Source: Heloderma charlesbogerti
Taxonomy: Eukaryota; Chordata; Lepidosauria; Squamata; Helodermatidae
NCBI GenBank assembly: GCA_026122225.1
Contig: JANEZZ010002885.1
Location: forward strand, 496,001-560,000
DNA length: 64,000 nucleotides
Reading direction: 5' to 3'
Made by a program: the position numbers and the translations under genes. The notes below the pieces were generated by a model. It had not been told where the DNA came from, searched no databases, and saw only the letters and a list, made by a program, of their open reading frames with translations. Shown here in pieces: positions 55,902 through 64,000 of this stretch (its first letter is position 1; each line of letters begins with the position of its first letter).

Positions 55902-56564
55902 TAGGGATGGCGGAGAATTCTGCCACAGATTCTGGGGGGGGCAGATTCTAAGAATCCAGCCCCCCAGAGTCTGCAGCAGAACGGACCACCCCACCCCACC
56001 ATCCCACAAAGTCCAACCTGGCCAGATCCTACCTGGCAGGCTGGCACCGCCAGGTCCGGATCTGGCTGGGTCCATCCGTGGGCGGTCTTCGGACGTGAAT
56101 GGCATCCAGCCTAGCGGATGCCATTTGTGTCCCTTCCCCTTCGGTGATAGGCTACGTAAAGCTTTATGTAGCCGATCACAGGAAGAGGATGAGACGCAAA
56201 TGGCGTGCGCTATGCCATTTGCACCCCTTCCCCTTACCGTGATAGACTACGTAAAGCTTTACGTAGCCTATCACAGGAAGGGACGCAAATGGCGTAGCAC
56301 ACGCCATTTGCGTCCCTTCCCCTTCGGTGACAGGCTACGAAAAGGGATGTAAAGGGAAGCAAATGGCGTCTGCTAGGCTGGACGCCATTCGCATCTTGAG
56401 ACAGCTGTAGCCGGAAGTCCGGCAGCAGCCAGCCCCGGCCGGTGGCTTCTCAGACTTGCTGTGGAGCAGAGCCGGCCAGGGAGGATTCCAGGGGGGAGGA
56501 CCAGATCGCTTTCCCGCCCCAGACCCCCAGCAGATGGAAGGTAAGGGGGTTTCGTACACCCCTA
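55902..56564 (-). mobile_element. hAT-like palindrome-array element, copy 10
   Basis: Left edge TAGGGATGGCGGAGAATTC, right edge TTTCGTACACCCCTA. TGTACATA is perfectly duplicated at 55,894-55,901 and 56,565-56,572, and the CR1 paralog at 33.4 kb has the site once (TGCACATA). B palindromes at 56,143-56,180 and 56,238-56,275 have AAAGCTTT instead of AAATATTT at the centre, still self-complementary. A third is half-deleted at 56,325-56,345. Outward donors CAG|GTAGGA (minus, about 56,030) and AAG|GTAAGG (56,541). Confidence 0.93.
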
Positions 56565-57540
56565 TGTACATAGGCTCATTGCCTCTGGTACTGGAGGTAG
56601 CACATAGCCATCAAGACTAGGAGCCATTGATAGCCTTTTCCTCCAGGAATTTGTCCAACACCCATTTAAAGCCATCCAAATTGGCCATCACTATTTCCTG
56701 TGTTAGCGATTTCCATAGTTTAACTATGCTGTGTGAAGAAGTTCTTTCTTTTATCTGTCCGGAATCTCCCACCAATCAGCTTCATGGGATGATCCCGGAT
56801 TCTAGTATTTTGAGAGAGGGAGAAAAAAGTCTCGCTATCCACATTCTCCACACTATGCATACTTTTGTAGACCTCTATCATGTCCTTACCCTCCTTTTTT
56901 CCAAGCTATACAATCCCATCTGTTGCAACCCTCTCTCACAGAGGAGATGGTTCAGCCCCTTGATCATTTAAGTTGCCCTTTTCTGTACTTTTTCCAGCTT
57001 ACAATACTTGTTTAGGTGTGGTGACCAGAACTGGACACAGTATTCCAAGTGTGGTCACACCATAGATTTGTATAGGGGCAGTATGATACTGGCAGTTTTA
57101 TTCTCAATTACTTTTCTAATTATGCTGAAAATGGAGTTTGTCGTTTTTACAGTGGCCACACCCTGGGCTGTCATCTTCATTGAGCTGTCCACCACAACCC
57201 CAAGATCTCTTTCCTGGTCGGTCACTGCTAGCTCAGATCCCATCAGTCTATACATGAAGTTGGGATTTTTTTAATTTATTTTTTTGCCCCAACATGCATC
57301 ACTCTACACACATTTGCCATTTATATGCCCATTCTCCCAGTTTGGAGAGATCCTTTTGGAGCTCTTCACAATCCCTTTTTGTTTTAACCACCCTAAATAA
57401 TTTGGTGACATCTGCAAACTTGGCCATTTCACTGCTCACTCCTAATTCCAGGTTATTTATAAACAGGTTGAAAAGCATTGGTCCTAACAGAGATCCCTGT
57501 GGGACCCCACTATTTACTTTCCTCCACTGGGAGAATTGAC

Positions 57541-58667
57541 TAGGGATGTCAGAGAATTCCCCCACGGATCTTGGTGAGGCCGAATGCCAGTGCATTCGGC
57601 CCCCCGAAATCTGTGACAGAACGGCCTGCCCCCCCACCCCCCCACAGATCCCCCCGGGACAAGACTTACCTGGGGCGGATGTTCCGGGCTGCGGCGGCTC
57701 TGGCGGTGGTGGCGGCGGCTGCGGCGGCCAGTCTTCTGACCGGCTGCCACTGCCACCATTTGCAGTCTTGTCAGGGGGGGGGGTTTACAAGACGTGATAG
57801 GCTATGTAAAGATTTATGTAGCCTATCATGGCTGGGTAAAAAAAAAAAAAAAAACACGTACGCAAATGGCAGCGGCTACAGCCGCTGCCATTTGTGTTCC
57901 TTATTTTTGGCCGAGTTAGTCTACATAAATATTTACGTAGACTATGACGGCGAAAATAAAGGGGAACGCAAATAGTGTAGCGGGTGGATGCTACTTACCT
58001 GGGACGGATGTTCCGGGCAGCAGCGGCTCCGGCAGCGGTGGCGGCGGCCAGTCTTCTGACCGGCTGCTGCCGCCGCCATTTGCAGTTTTGTTGGGGGGGG
58101 GGTTTACAAGACGTGATAGGCTGCGTAAAGATTTACATAGCCTATCATGGCTGGGTAAAAAAAAAAAAAACGCGTACGCATGGCAGCGGCTACAGCCGCC
58201 ATTTGCATTCCTTATTTTTGGCCAAGTTAGTCTACATAAATATTTACGTAGGCTAAAACGGCAAATCAAAAAGGGATGCAAATAGCGCCCGCTATGCTAT
58301 TTGCGTTCCCCTTTATTTTCGACGTCATAGTCTACGTAAATATTTACGTAGACTAAGACGGCCAAAAATAAGGAACGCAAATGACGGCGGCCATAGCCGC
58401 CGCCACTTGCGTACGCGGTGTAGTTTTTTGGGGTTTTTTTTACCCAGAGCCCTCCGCAGCCGGAAATCCGGCTATGGACGGCTCTGGCCTGGGCCTGGCC
58501 GGCTGCTCCGCGGAGCTGCTGTGGAAAACAGCTGGCCGTGGAGGATTCCGGGGGGGAGGAACGGATCGCCTCACCCCCATCGAGGATTCCAGGGGGAGGG
58601 ACGGAACGCCTCCCCGCCCACCATCAACATAATCCGCGGAAAGGTAAGTGACTTCCATACATCCCTA
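57541..58667 (-). mobile_element. hAT-like palindrome-array element, copy 11, duplicated core
   Basis: Left edge TAGGGATGTCAGAGAATTC, right edge TTCCATACATCCCTA. The flanks GAATTGAC (57,533-57,540) and GAATTTAC (58,668-58,675) match 7/8. The longest copy, 1127 bp. The segment from the ACTTACCTGGG donor through B-A-B modules occurs twice (about 57,664-57,985 and 57,993-58,295). B palindromes: 57,794-57,832, 57,916-57,949, 58,113-58,149, 58,226-58,261, 58,326-58,362. Donors at 57,664-57,669 and 57,993-57,998 (minus) and 58,644-58,649 (plus). Confidence 0.92.
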
Positions 58668-58790
58668 GAATTTACCATTTATTCCTACTCTCTGCTTTCT
58701 GTTCTTTAATCAGTTACTGATCCATAAGAGGACCTGTCCTCTTATTGCATGACTGCTAAGTTTGCTCAGGAGTCCACTGGATCACTCCTG

Positions 58791-59325
58791 TCTACATCCT
58801 TATTGACACTTCCAAGCTCAGAGGCCACCGACTATCTCTCCATTGTGCCATTAGGCTAGCTATGCCCAAAATTCTTATGCATTAACTAGCTAACTGCAAC
58901 ATTGCCCCCTTCCTGTAATTTGCAGATGAGGTTGCAATATTCCCAACAATATTCATATATTGTTCCCTCCTGTACCACTATTTAATAAAACTATCTGCCT
59001 TTCAAACTTGCTTTAGGTCCAGTTTTCAGTCAGAACTTGCCTTGGTCACACTAGTGGACCACCTTCACTAGGTGAGAGACAAAAGGAGTGTGACCCTTGG
59101 AAGTAAGTGTCATTGCATGAACAACCAACTTACCAAGTGATTAAGTTAGCAGATGACCATCTTATCACTTGACAAGCTACCCAACCTTTTCTGCACATCA
59201 GAATAATAGACTTAGTTATGCTTAATATAGAAACATTGAAATCAATAGAACAAGTTCATCATGACTAACTTAAGTCCCATTGAGTTCAGTGGGTCTACTT
59301 TACACATGACTAAGTCTAGATCCAA
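58791..59325. other. Non-coding sequence
   Basis: No recognised gene. The last part (CCATTGAGTTCAGTGGGTCT) resembles a common short reptilian MITE. Confidence 0.4.
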
Positions 59326-59329
59326 CCCA

Positions 59330-59712
59330 TTCAGTTGAAAGGGATATGAAAGGTCATCAAGTTCAATCCCTTGCCAATGCAGGAAATCTGCTGATACAGC
59401 ATCCCCGAGAGTTGGCCATCCAGCCTCTGCTTAAGAAACCCTAATGAAGCAGAATCCAGCATCTTCCGAGCTGTCTGTGCTGTCCAGGAATTCTTCCTAC
59501 TGTTTAGTCGAAATCCTTCTTTGTGTAATTCAAACCTGTTGGTTCAGCTCCTACCCTCTGGAGCAACAAAAACCAAAACCAAAAATTGATCCATCATCTA
59601 TGCGGATGATATTTGAAAGTAGCTGTCCTATCACTTCCTGTTCATCTCTTCTCCAGGCTAAATGTACCCAACTCCTTCAGCCTTTCTTCACAGGCACTTC
59701 TCTCAGGATGTA
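59330..59712 (-). mobile_element. CR1/L3-type LINE fragment, antisense
   Basis: AGGTCATCAAGTTCAATCCC, TTGGCCATCCAGCCTCTGCT, CCAGGAATTCTTCCTACTG, TTTAGTCGAAATCC, CTACCCTCTGGAGCAAC, CTTCTCCAGGCTAAATGTAC. This is the reverse of the C-terminal end of a CR1/L3-type ORF2. No intact frame. Confidence 0.75.
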
Positions 59713-59954
59713 AATTTGACATCACTACATAGGCTCAGGAACAAGAAGAAAGCTATCCTGAAATGGGCAGCTCTAGGATCCTTTGGTGTGTATCCATCAT
59801 GCATCACATATACACATATGGCCCAAAGCCATGAAGAGCCAGGATGCTTTGTAGGCTGGTCTGGAAAAGGCAGTTTCCAGTTCCACTGATGACATTATCT
59901 TGCCGTCAACGTGTTATAAACAGCAGGGGGGAAAAAGAGTTTCCCCTTTTTTTT

Positions 59955-60870
59955 TACTCACTGATAGAGAGCACATTCTTTACATGCAGAAGGTCCCAGG
60001 TTTGATCCGTGCCATCTCCAGGTAGGGATGGAAGAACTCCTGCCTGAAACGCTGGAGAGCCACAGCCTGTCAGTGTCAACAATGCTGGCCTAGACTGACC
60101 AATGGTGTGACTCAGGATAAGTAGGGATGTGTGAAAGTCACTTACCTTTTCGAAGGGGGTGATTCGCAGTGGGGGGAGGCACTCCGCACCTCCCCCCGAA
60201 ATTCTAACCTGGCCAGCTCCACTCCGCAGCAACTCTGCGGAGCCGCCAGCCAGGTGCATTCGCAGGCGTGCGGAGCCTGCGGATGCAAATGGCGGCAGCT
60301 ACGGCGGCCACCATTTGTGTTCCTGTTTTTTTGCCGTGATTGGCTACGTAAATATTTACGTAGCCTATCACAGCAAAAAAACAGGGGCGCAAATGGCATA
60401 GTGGCTGCCATTTGCGCCCCTGTCTTTTGCCATGATAGGCTACATAAATATTCACATAGCCTATCACGGTGAAAGACAGGGGCGCAAATGGCGGCAGCTA
60501 CGGCGGCCGCCATTTGCGTTCCCTTTTTTTGCCGTGATAGGCTACGTAAATATTTACGTAGCCTATCACGGCCTCCGCAGGGATGCAAATGGCGTCCCTG
60601 CATAGCCGTGATAGGCTACGTAAGTATTTACGTAGCCTATCACAGCAAAAATGGGGATGCGAATGGCGGCTGCAGACGCAACCGCCATTTGTAAAGCAGT
60701 GCGAATGGCACCAGGTAAGTGCTCCGTTTCGCGCGCCTTTTGCGGGGTGGTGGGGCGGGAGGCTTCGTTCCATCACTGATTTTGGGGGGCCTAATGCACT
60801 GGCATTCGGCCTCACTGAGATCCATGGCAGAATTCTCTGACATCCCTAAGGATAAGGCAGCGTCCTAAGT
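59955..60870 (+). mobile_element. tRNA-derived SINE (second type), sense, interrupted
   Basis: The head has CTGATAGAGAGCACATTC (A-box region) and AGGTTTGATCCGTGCCATCT (B-box region), then CTGCCTGAAACGCTGGAGAG, CTAGACTGACCAATGGTGTG and ACTCAGGATAAG. After hAT-like copy 12 it resumes with GCAGCGTCCTAAG. SINE parts: 59,955-60,121 and 60,857-60,870. Confidence 0.8.
60122..60848 (+). mobile_element. hAT-like palindrome-array element, copy 12
   Basis: Starts TAGGGATGTGTGAAAG and ends TCTCTGACATCCCTA. AGGATAAG is perfectly duplicated at 60,114-60,121 and 60,849-60,856. Other copies of the SINE show AGTATAAG once here. Four B palindromes (60,332-60,371, 60,429-60,470, 60,531-60,570, 60,606-60,645) alternate with A palindromes. 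Donors at both ends: ACTTAC 60,140-60,145 (minus, AAAAG|GTAAGT) and GTAAGT 60,715-60,720 (plus, CCAG|GTAAGT). One of the best-preserved copies. Confidence 0.94.
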
Positions 60871-62040
60871 GGTCCATGTCTTAGCAGCAATTTCTTCAAG
60901 TGCCAGTAAGTGCCATAGTCACCATGCCCCCGTAATGCATGTACGTCTCTATGGGAACATGAACTGCTACAGGAGGGGAGCATAGCCCAAGTGCTGTTCA
61001 TAACAGAGAACATCATGTAAATATTTTAAGTCATTTTGCAAAGGCAAAGCATATTACATTTGAAACATATTTTTAAAAAGCAAATAAAATTGTATCATAG
61101 CTATAAAAATGTTAACTCACCGCCACCACCAATCACTCAGCCTTTCCAGGTGTTTTCTCCTTTTTCTACTGAGACAGAGTGTCAGACACCTGACTTAACT
61201 TTGCAGTGCTAGTTGGAGTTCTCCATGGACAAATACGCATCTCTGCCCATCTGTTTTCAATTTATTGAGCTATTTCTCTCAGGATACCTTTCAAATTGCT
61301 AAAGAAATGTATTGCCGTCTGTGACCCAGCTCTAGTGCACTTTTTTTTTAATGATTGTCTGGACAAAACAATAGGTCCAGTGAATATTCCTGAATAATCC
61401 AGCTTTCTCAAAGACCTTAAACACTTCTAATAGCATAGTGCTGGTTCTCTGTTCTATGGCACCTGTGAAGCCATTTGTTATCATTAATATATTAAAACCA
61501 CCAGTAACCTGTTGACATGCTGGACTAAATTTGACTTTGAGGTTAAAGGCTATAGCTATCCACATCTCTGGGTGCTACTAAAATATCAGAATTTGGATCC
61601 TGCTATCAATGGGCCGATGTCGGCAGCAAGGCCCTGACGAGAGGAAAAGTAGGTACATTGCCTACTCACGTATCAAATGGAGGTTCAGAGGCCTTCTTCA
61701 TCTGTTGCTTCCCCCAAGTTGGCCCAGGCCCCTTACCTTGAGGGAAAACAGAAGCGGGTTTGCTTGCAAAAAGGGTTTGACTGAGCGGCAATGTCTGAAT
61801 TTGGGGCAAGGTAATGTATGAGTGTATGGCTTGCTCTGGCTGACTTGCTTGAGTGTGTCTGGAGCTCCTTGCAGTCATCTTTCTGGAGAGTACCTGCTTT
61901 TTGCATGATTCACGTGGCCAGATTCTGATGGGTACATGGCCCTCCTTGGCATCAAGGGATTGAACTAGGTTGAGAAAGGTGAATAGGTGTGGGAGGAGGA
62001 TAGGGGCTTCTTGCCTTTTTGTGTTCAAAAGCCACAATGC
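60871..62040. other. Unique non-coding sequence
   Basis: No recognised gene or repeat. A 77-codon minus-strand frame (61,332-61,565) is not recognised. Confidence 0.4.
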
Positions 62041-62043
62041 CTT

Positions 62044-62150
62044 GTAGCACCTTAAAGACTCACAAATTTGCTGTGGCATAATAAGCTTTCATGGACTGCA
62101 GTCCACTGTACAGGACGTTATTTTGAAAGGTGTTGCTTTTCATGTAATGG
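62044..62150 (-). repeat. Ancient repeat with decayed hammerhead-like core, antisense
   Basis: On the minus strand the core box reads CTGTACA (62,113-62,107) instead of CTGATGA. It is followed by a strong stem TGGAC TGCA GTCCA, GAAA (62,090-62,087), and then TTTGTGAGTCTTTAAGGTGC. Same family as at 3955-4066. Here the stem is kept but the catalytic box is lost. Confidence 0.5.
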
Positions 62151-62555
62151 GACTGAAATGGCACTTGCTGAAATAAAGGTACAGGACAGGAGCCCTGATG
62201 ATCCCTGTTGCATCTGATCCCCCTGGACTAGCTGGCTTTTTGCCCACATGCGTTTTGCCTCCTGCTGCCTCCCTTGAATTTTTCTTCCTGAGGTTTTTTT
62301 AAAAAATTAAATCTCTATTCAGAGATTTTGGATACATGGGTGACAAAAGGAAGCAGCCTCAGAATTAGTATGCCCCTTTGCCGTACGTAAGTTGTGAGTT
62401 AGCTTTTCCATCAGGGCAAGCTTCCATACACAACTGTACCAAATCTCTCTCTCTCAAAAAAAGTTCCCAATTAGTCTTGGGAACTAATTGTTTAGGCCAA
62501 GAAGGCACACAGGTCACCTGGTCAGTAAAAAAGAAAGGGAAAAAAAGGAAAGGTT
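62151..62555. other. Non-coding sequence
   Basis: Nothing recognised. Confidence 0.4.
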
Positions 62556-62557
62556 CC

Positions 62558-62805
62558 TCCTGTGCAAGCACCGGGTCATTACTGACCCCAGAGGGACGCC
62601 TGCTTGTGCTGGCGTTTTCATGGCAGACTGTAGCGGGGTGGTTTGCCATTGCCTTTTCAGTCGTGACTACCTTTCCCCCAGCAAGCTGGGTACTCATTTT
62701 ACCGACCTCGGAAGGATGGAGGGCTGGGTCGACCTGAGCCAGCTACCCGAGACCCGGCTTCCCCTGGGATCGAACTCAGGTCATGGGGAGAGTTTCGGTA
62801 AAAAA
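62558..62805 (-). mobile_element. tRNA-derived SINE (third type), antisense
   Basis: The minus strand has a CTGAGTTCGATCCCAGG B-box (fwd TCGAACTCAGG about 62,770), then TACCCAGCTTGCTGGGGGAA, GGCAATGGCAAACCACCCCG and CATGAAAACGCCAGC. This is a reptilian tRNA SINE type; assignment to the Sauria group is an inference. The A-box end is missing or degraded. Confidence 0.65.
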
Positions 62806-62835
62806 GAAAGCTATTGTAAAGCTGGAAAAAGGGCA

Positions 62836-63404
62836 GGAAAAGGGCAACTAAAATGATCAAGGAGCTGGAACAACTCCCCTATGAGGGAAGGTTAAAACAG
62901 CTGGGATTGTTTTGCTTGGGAAAAAAAGGAGGGTAAGGGGAGACATGATAGAGGTATACAAATTATGCATGGTGTGGAGAATGTGGATAGGGAGACATTT
63001 TTCTCCCTCTCTCATAATACTAGAACCCAAAGGGGTCATCCCATGAAGATGATTAGTGGGAGATTCAGGACAGATAAAACGAAGAACTTCTTCACACAGC
63101 ACATAGTTAAACTATGGAATTCGCTCCCACAAGATGTGGTGAAGTGATGGCCACCAATTTGAATGGCTTTAAAAGGGGGTTAGACAAATTTCTAGAGGAA
63201 AAGGCTATCAATGGCTACTACTAGTCTTCATGGCTATGTGCTACCTCCAGTACCACAGGCAGTATGGGTGGGCGGGTGCTGTTGCACTCATGTCCTGTTT
63301 GTGGGTTTCCAATACAGCTGGTTGGTCACTGTGTGAACAGAACACTGGACTAGATGGACCCTTGGTCTGATCCAGCATGCCTCTTGTTATGTTCTTATGT
63401 TCCC
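62836..63404 (+). mobile_element. CR1 LINE 3' end, 5'-truncated
   Basis: ORF2 C-terminus in pieces: ATKMIKELEQLPYEGRLKQ-like, then SGRFRTDKTKNFFTQHIVKL and WNSLPQDVV followed by a stop (63,145-63,147). The 3' UTR ends TGGACTAGATGGACCCTTGG, TCTGATCCAGCATGCC, TTCTTATGTTC. It is inserted next to a family B remnant at 63,409. Confidence 0.88.
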
Positions 63405-63408
63405 CACA

Positions 63409-63572
63409 ATAGTGAGATGCACTGTGTTTCTAATTAAACTATTGTTATTATCTCTAATTTTCATGTATACATAGAAATTAACATATGCAAATATTATGCA
63501 AATTGGTATCCTCTTTTATCTTATTTTTATTGGTGCATTTCCTCTTTTTTGGTGATGCATAAATGGCCACCC
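63409..63572 (+). mobile_element. Repeat family B, 3' part
   Basis: ATTAACATATGCAAATATTA, TGCAAATTGGTATCCTC, TTTTTGGTGATGCATAAATG. Matches the 3' third of the copies at 14.7 and 28.3 kb. Confidence 0.6.
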
Positions 63573-63671
63573 AATGTGTTGGGTTGTCTAATATTCTAAT
63601 CACAGTTATGAAATTTGGAAATGAAATCTAACAAAAACAACAAAGGGGGATTTGGCACCTTAACATCTAAC

Positions 63672-64000
63672 TAGGGATGTACGAATCACTTACCTGGTTC
63701 CGGTCGGGGCATCCACTGGGTGGGGAGGCGCTCCGTCCCTCCCCCCGAAATCCTCAACTGGGGGGGAGGCGATCTGGTCCTCCCCCCTGGAATCGTACCC
63801 AGCTGGCTCTGCTCCGCAGCGGCTCCGCAGAGCAGCCGGCCAGGGCCGTCCATAGCCGGACTTCTGGCTGTGGACGGGCTGCAGCGGACGCAAATGGCGG
63901 CCACTGTAGCAGCCGCCATTTGCGTCCTACCAGGCTGCCGTGATGGGCTAAATAAATGGGCTATTTACGTAGCCTATCATGATATGCCCCCCCCAAAAAA
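63672..64000 (+). mobile_element. hAT-like palindrome-array element, copy 13, cut by window edge
   Basis: Starts TAGGGATGTACGAATC after CATCTAAC (63,664-63,671). Donor CAG|GTAAGT on the minus strand (ACTTAC 63,688-63,693). A palindrome at 63,889-63,926, then a distorted B palindrome with a duplicated GGGCTA at 63,938-63,982. The right end lies beyond the window. Confidence 0.88.

Larger units (their letters stand above)
55737..58790 (-). mobile_element. CR1 LINE, antisense, split by two hAT-like insertions
   Basis: Host pieces: 55,737-55,901 (3' end, CATAAGAAGAGCCATGCTGG), 56,565-57,540 and 58,668-about 58,790. Minus-strand translation gives a decayed RT. LLSKLSSHAIRGQVLLW, WLKNRKQRV-like and ING lie at 58.7 kb, and FSQWRKVNSGVPQGSLLGPM, LFINNLELG and KFADVTKLF at about 57.54-57.4 kb. 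The RT thus reads across the site of copy 11, which confirms that the intervening 1.1 kb is inserted. Then DLGVVVDSSMKMT and ILPLYKSMV at 57.1-57.2 kb and the C-terminal region at 56.6-56.9 kb. FADV in place of FADD and many stops: dead. Confidence 0.9.

Noticed and set aside
59958..60010. Functional tRNA gene
   Set aside because: The A- and B-box-like sequences are the head of a tRNA-derived SINE whose body and tail follow. The cloverleaf is not intact by eye.

Overview
This window looks like non-coding, repeat-dense nuclear DNA from a squamate reptile (lizard or snake). The inference rests on the repeat mix: CR1, L2, RTE/BovB and L1 LINE remnants, several tRNA-derived SINEs, hAT-like and Harbinger-like MITEs, and abundant microsatellites. 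I see no host protein-coding exon, rRNA, tRNA gene or CRISPR array. The only long open frames of clear origin belong to retrotransposons.

The dominant feature is one family of non-autonomous, hAT-like DNA transposons with at least 13 copies (about 5.7, 10.5, 25.8, 27.1, 29.5, 38.1, 41.7, 42.4, 43.5, 55.9, 57.5, 60.1 and 63.7 kb). Ends are TAGGGATGT-like, and most copies have 8-bp target-site duplications (TSDs), six of them perfect. The interior is an alternating array of two palindromes. Type A is built on GCAAATGGC/GCCATTTGC. Type B is built on TACGTAAATATTTACGTA with variable flanking arms that stay self-complementary. In several copies the whole array is itself mirror-symmetric. Nearly every end carries a consensus 5' splice donor (AG|GTAAGT) pointing out of the element. 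Two relatives (13,092-13,453 and 14,952-15,307) share the ends and 8-bp TSDs but have other cores. I do not recognise this family as described; that needs a library search.

Layout: 0-5.7 kb is mostly unique sequence with small MITE relics. 5.7-7.1 kb holds family copy 1 and a tRNA SINE. 7.6-9.7 kb is a repeat interrupted by two nested RTE/BovB 3' ends. 10.5-17.8 kb has copy 2, its two relatives, microsatellites and SINEs. 18-25.8 kb is unique sequence with SINEs, foldbacks and L2 relics. 25.8-29.8 kb holds copies 3-5. 30-38 kb is largely unique with L1, CR1 and a large foldback. 38-39 kb holds copy 6. 41.5-48 kb is a second copy of the 8-kb repeat carrying copies 7, 8 and 9, and copy 9 is split by a 3.3-kb CR1. 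48.8-52.1 kb is an antisense L2 inserted in an older element. 55.7-58.8 kb is an antisense CR1 split by copies 10 and 11. 60-64 kb holds copy 12 in a SINE, another CR1 3' end, and the start of copy 13.

Nothing here acts as an operon or pathway. The nesting gives a relative history: old CR1, SINE and repeat-A sequences were hit by the hAT-like family, and one copy was later hit by a CR1. No transposase for the family is in the window, so it would have had to be moved in trans.
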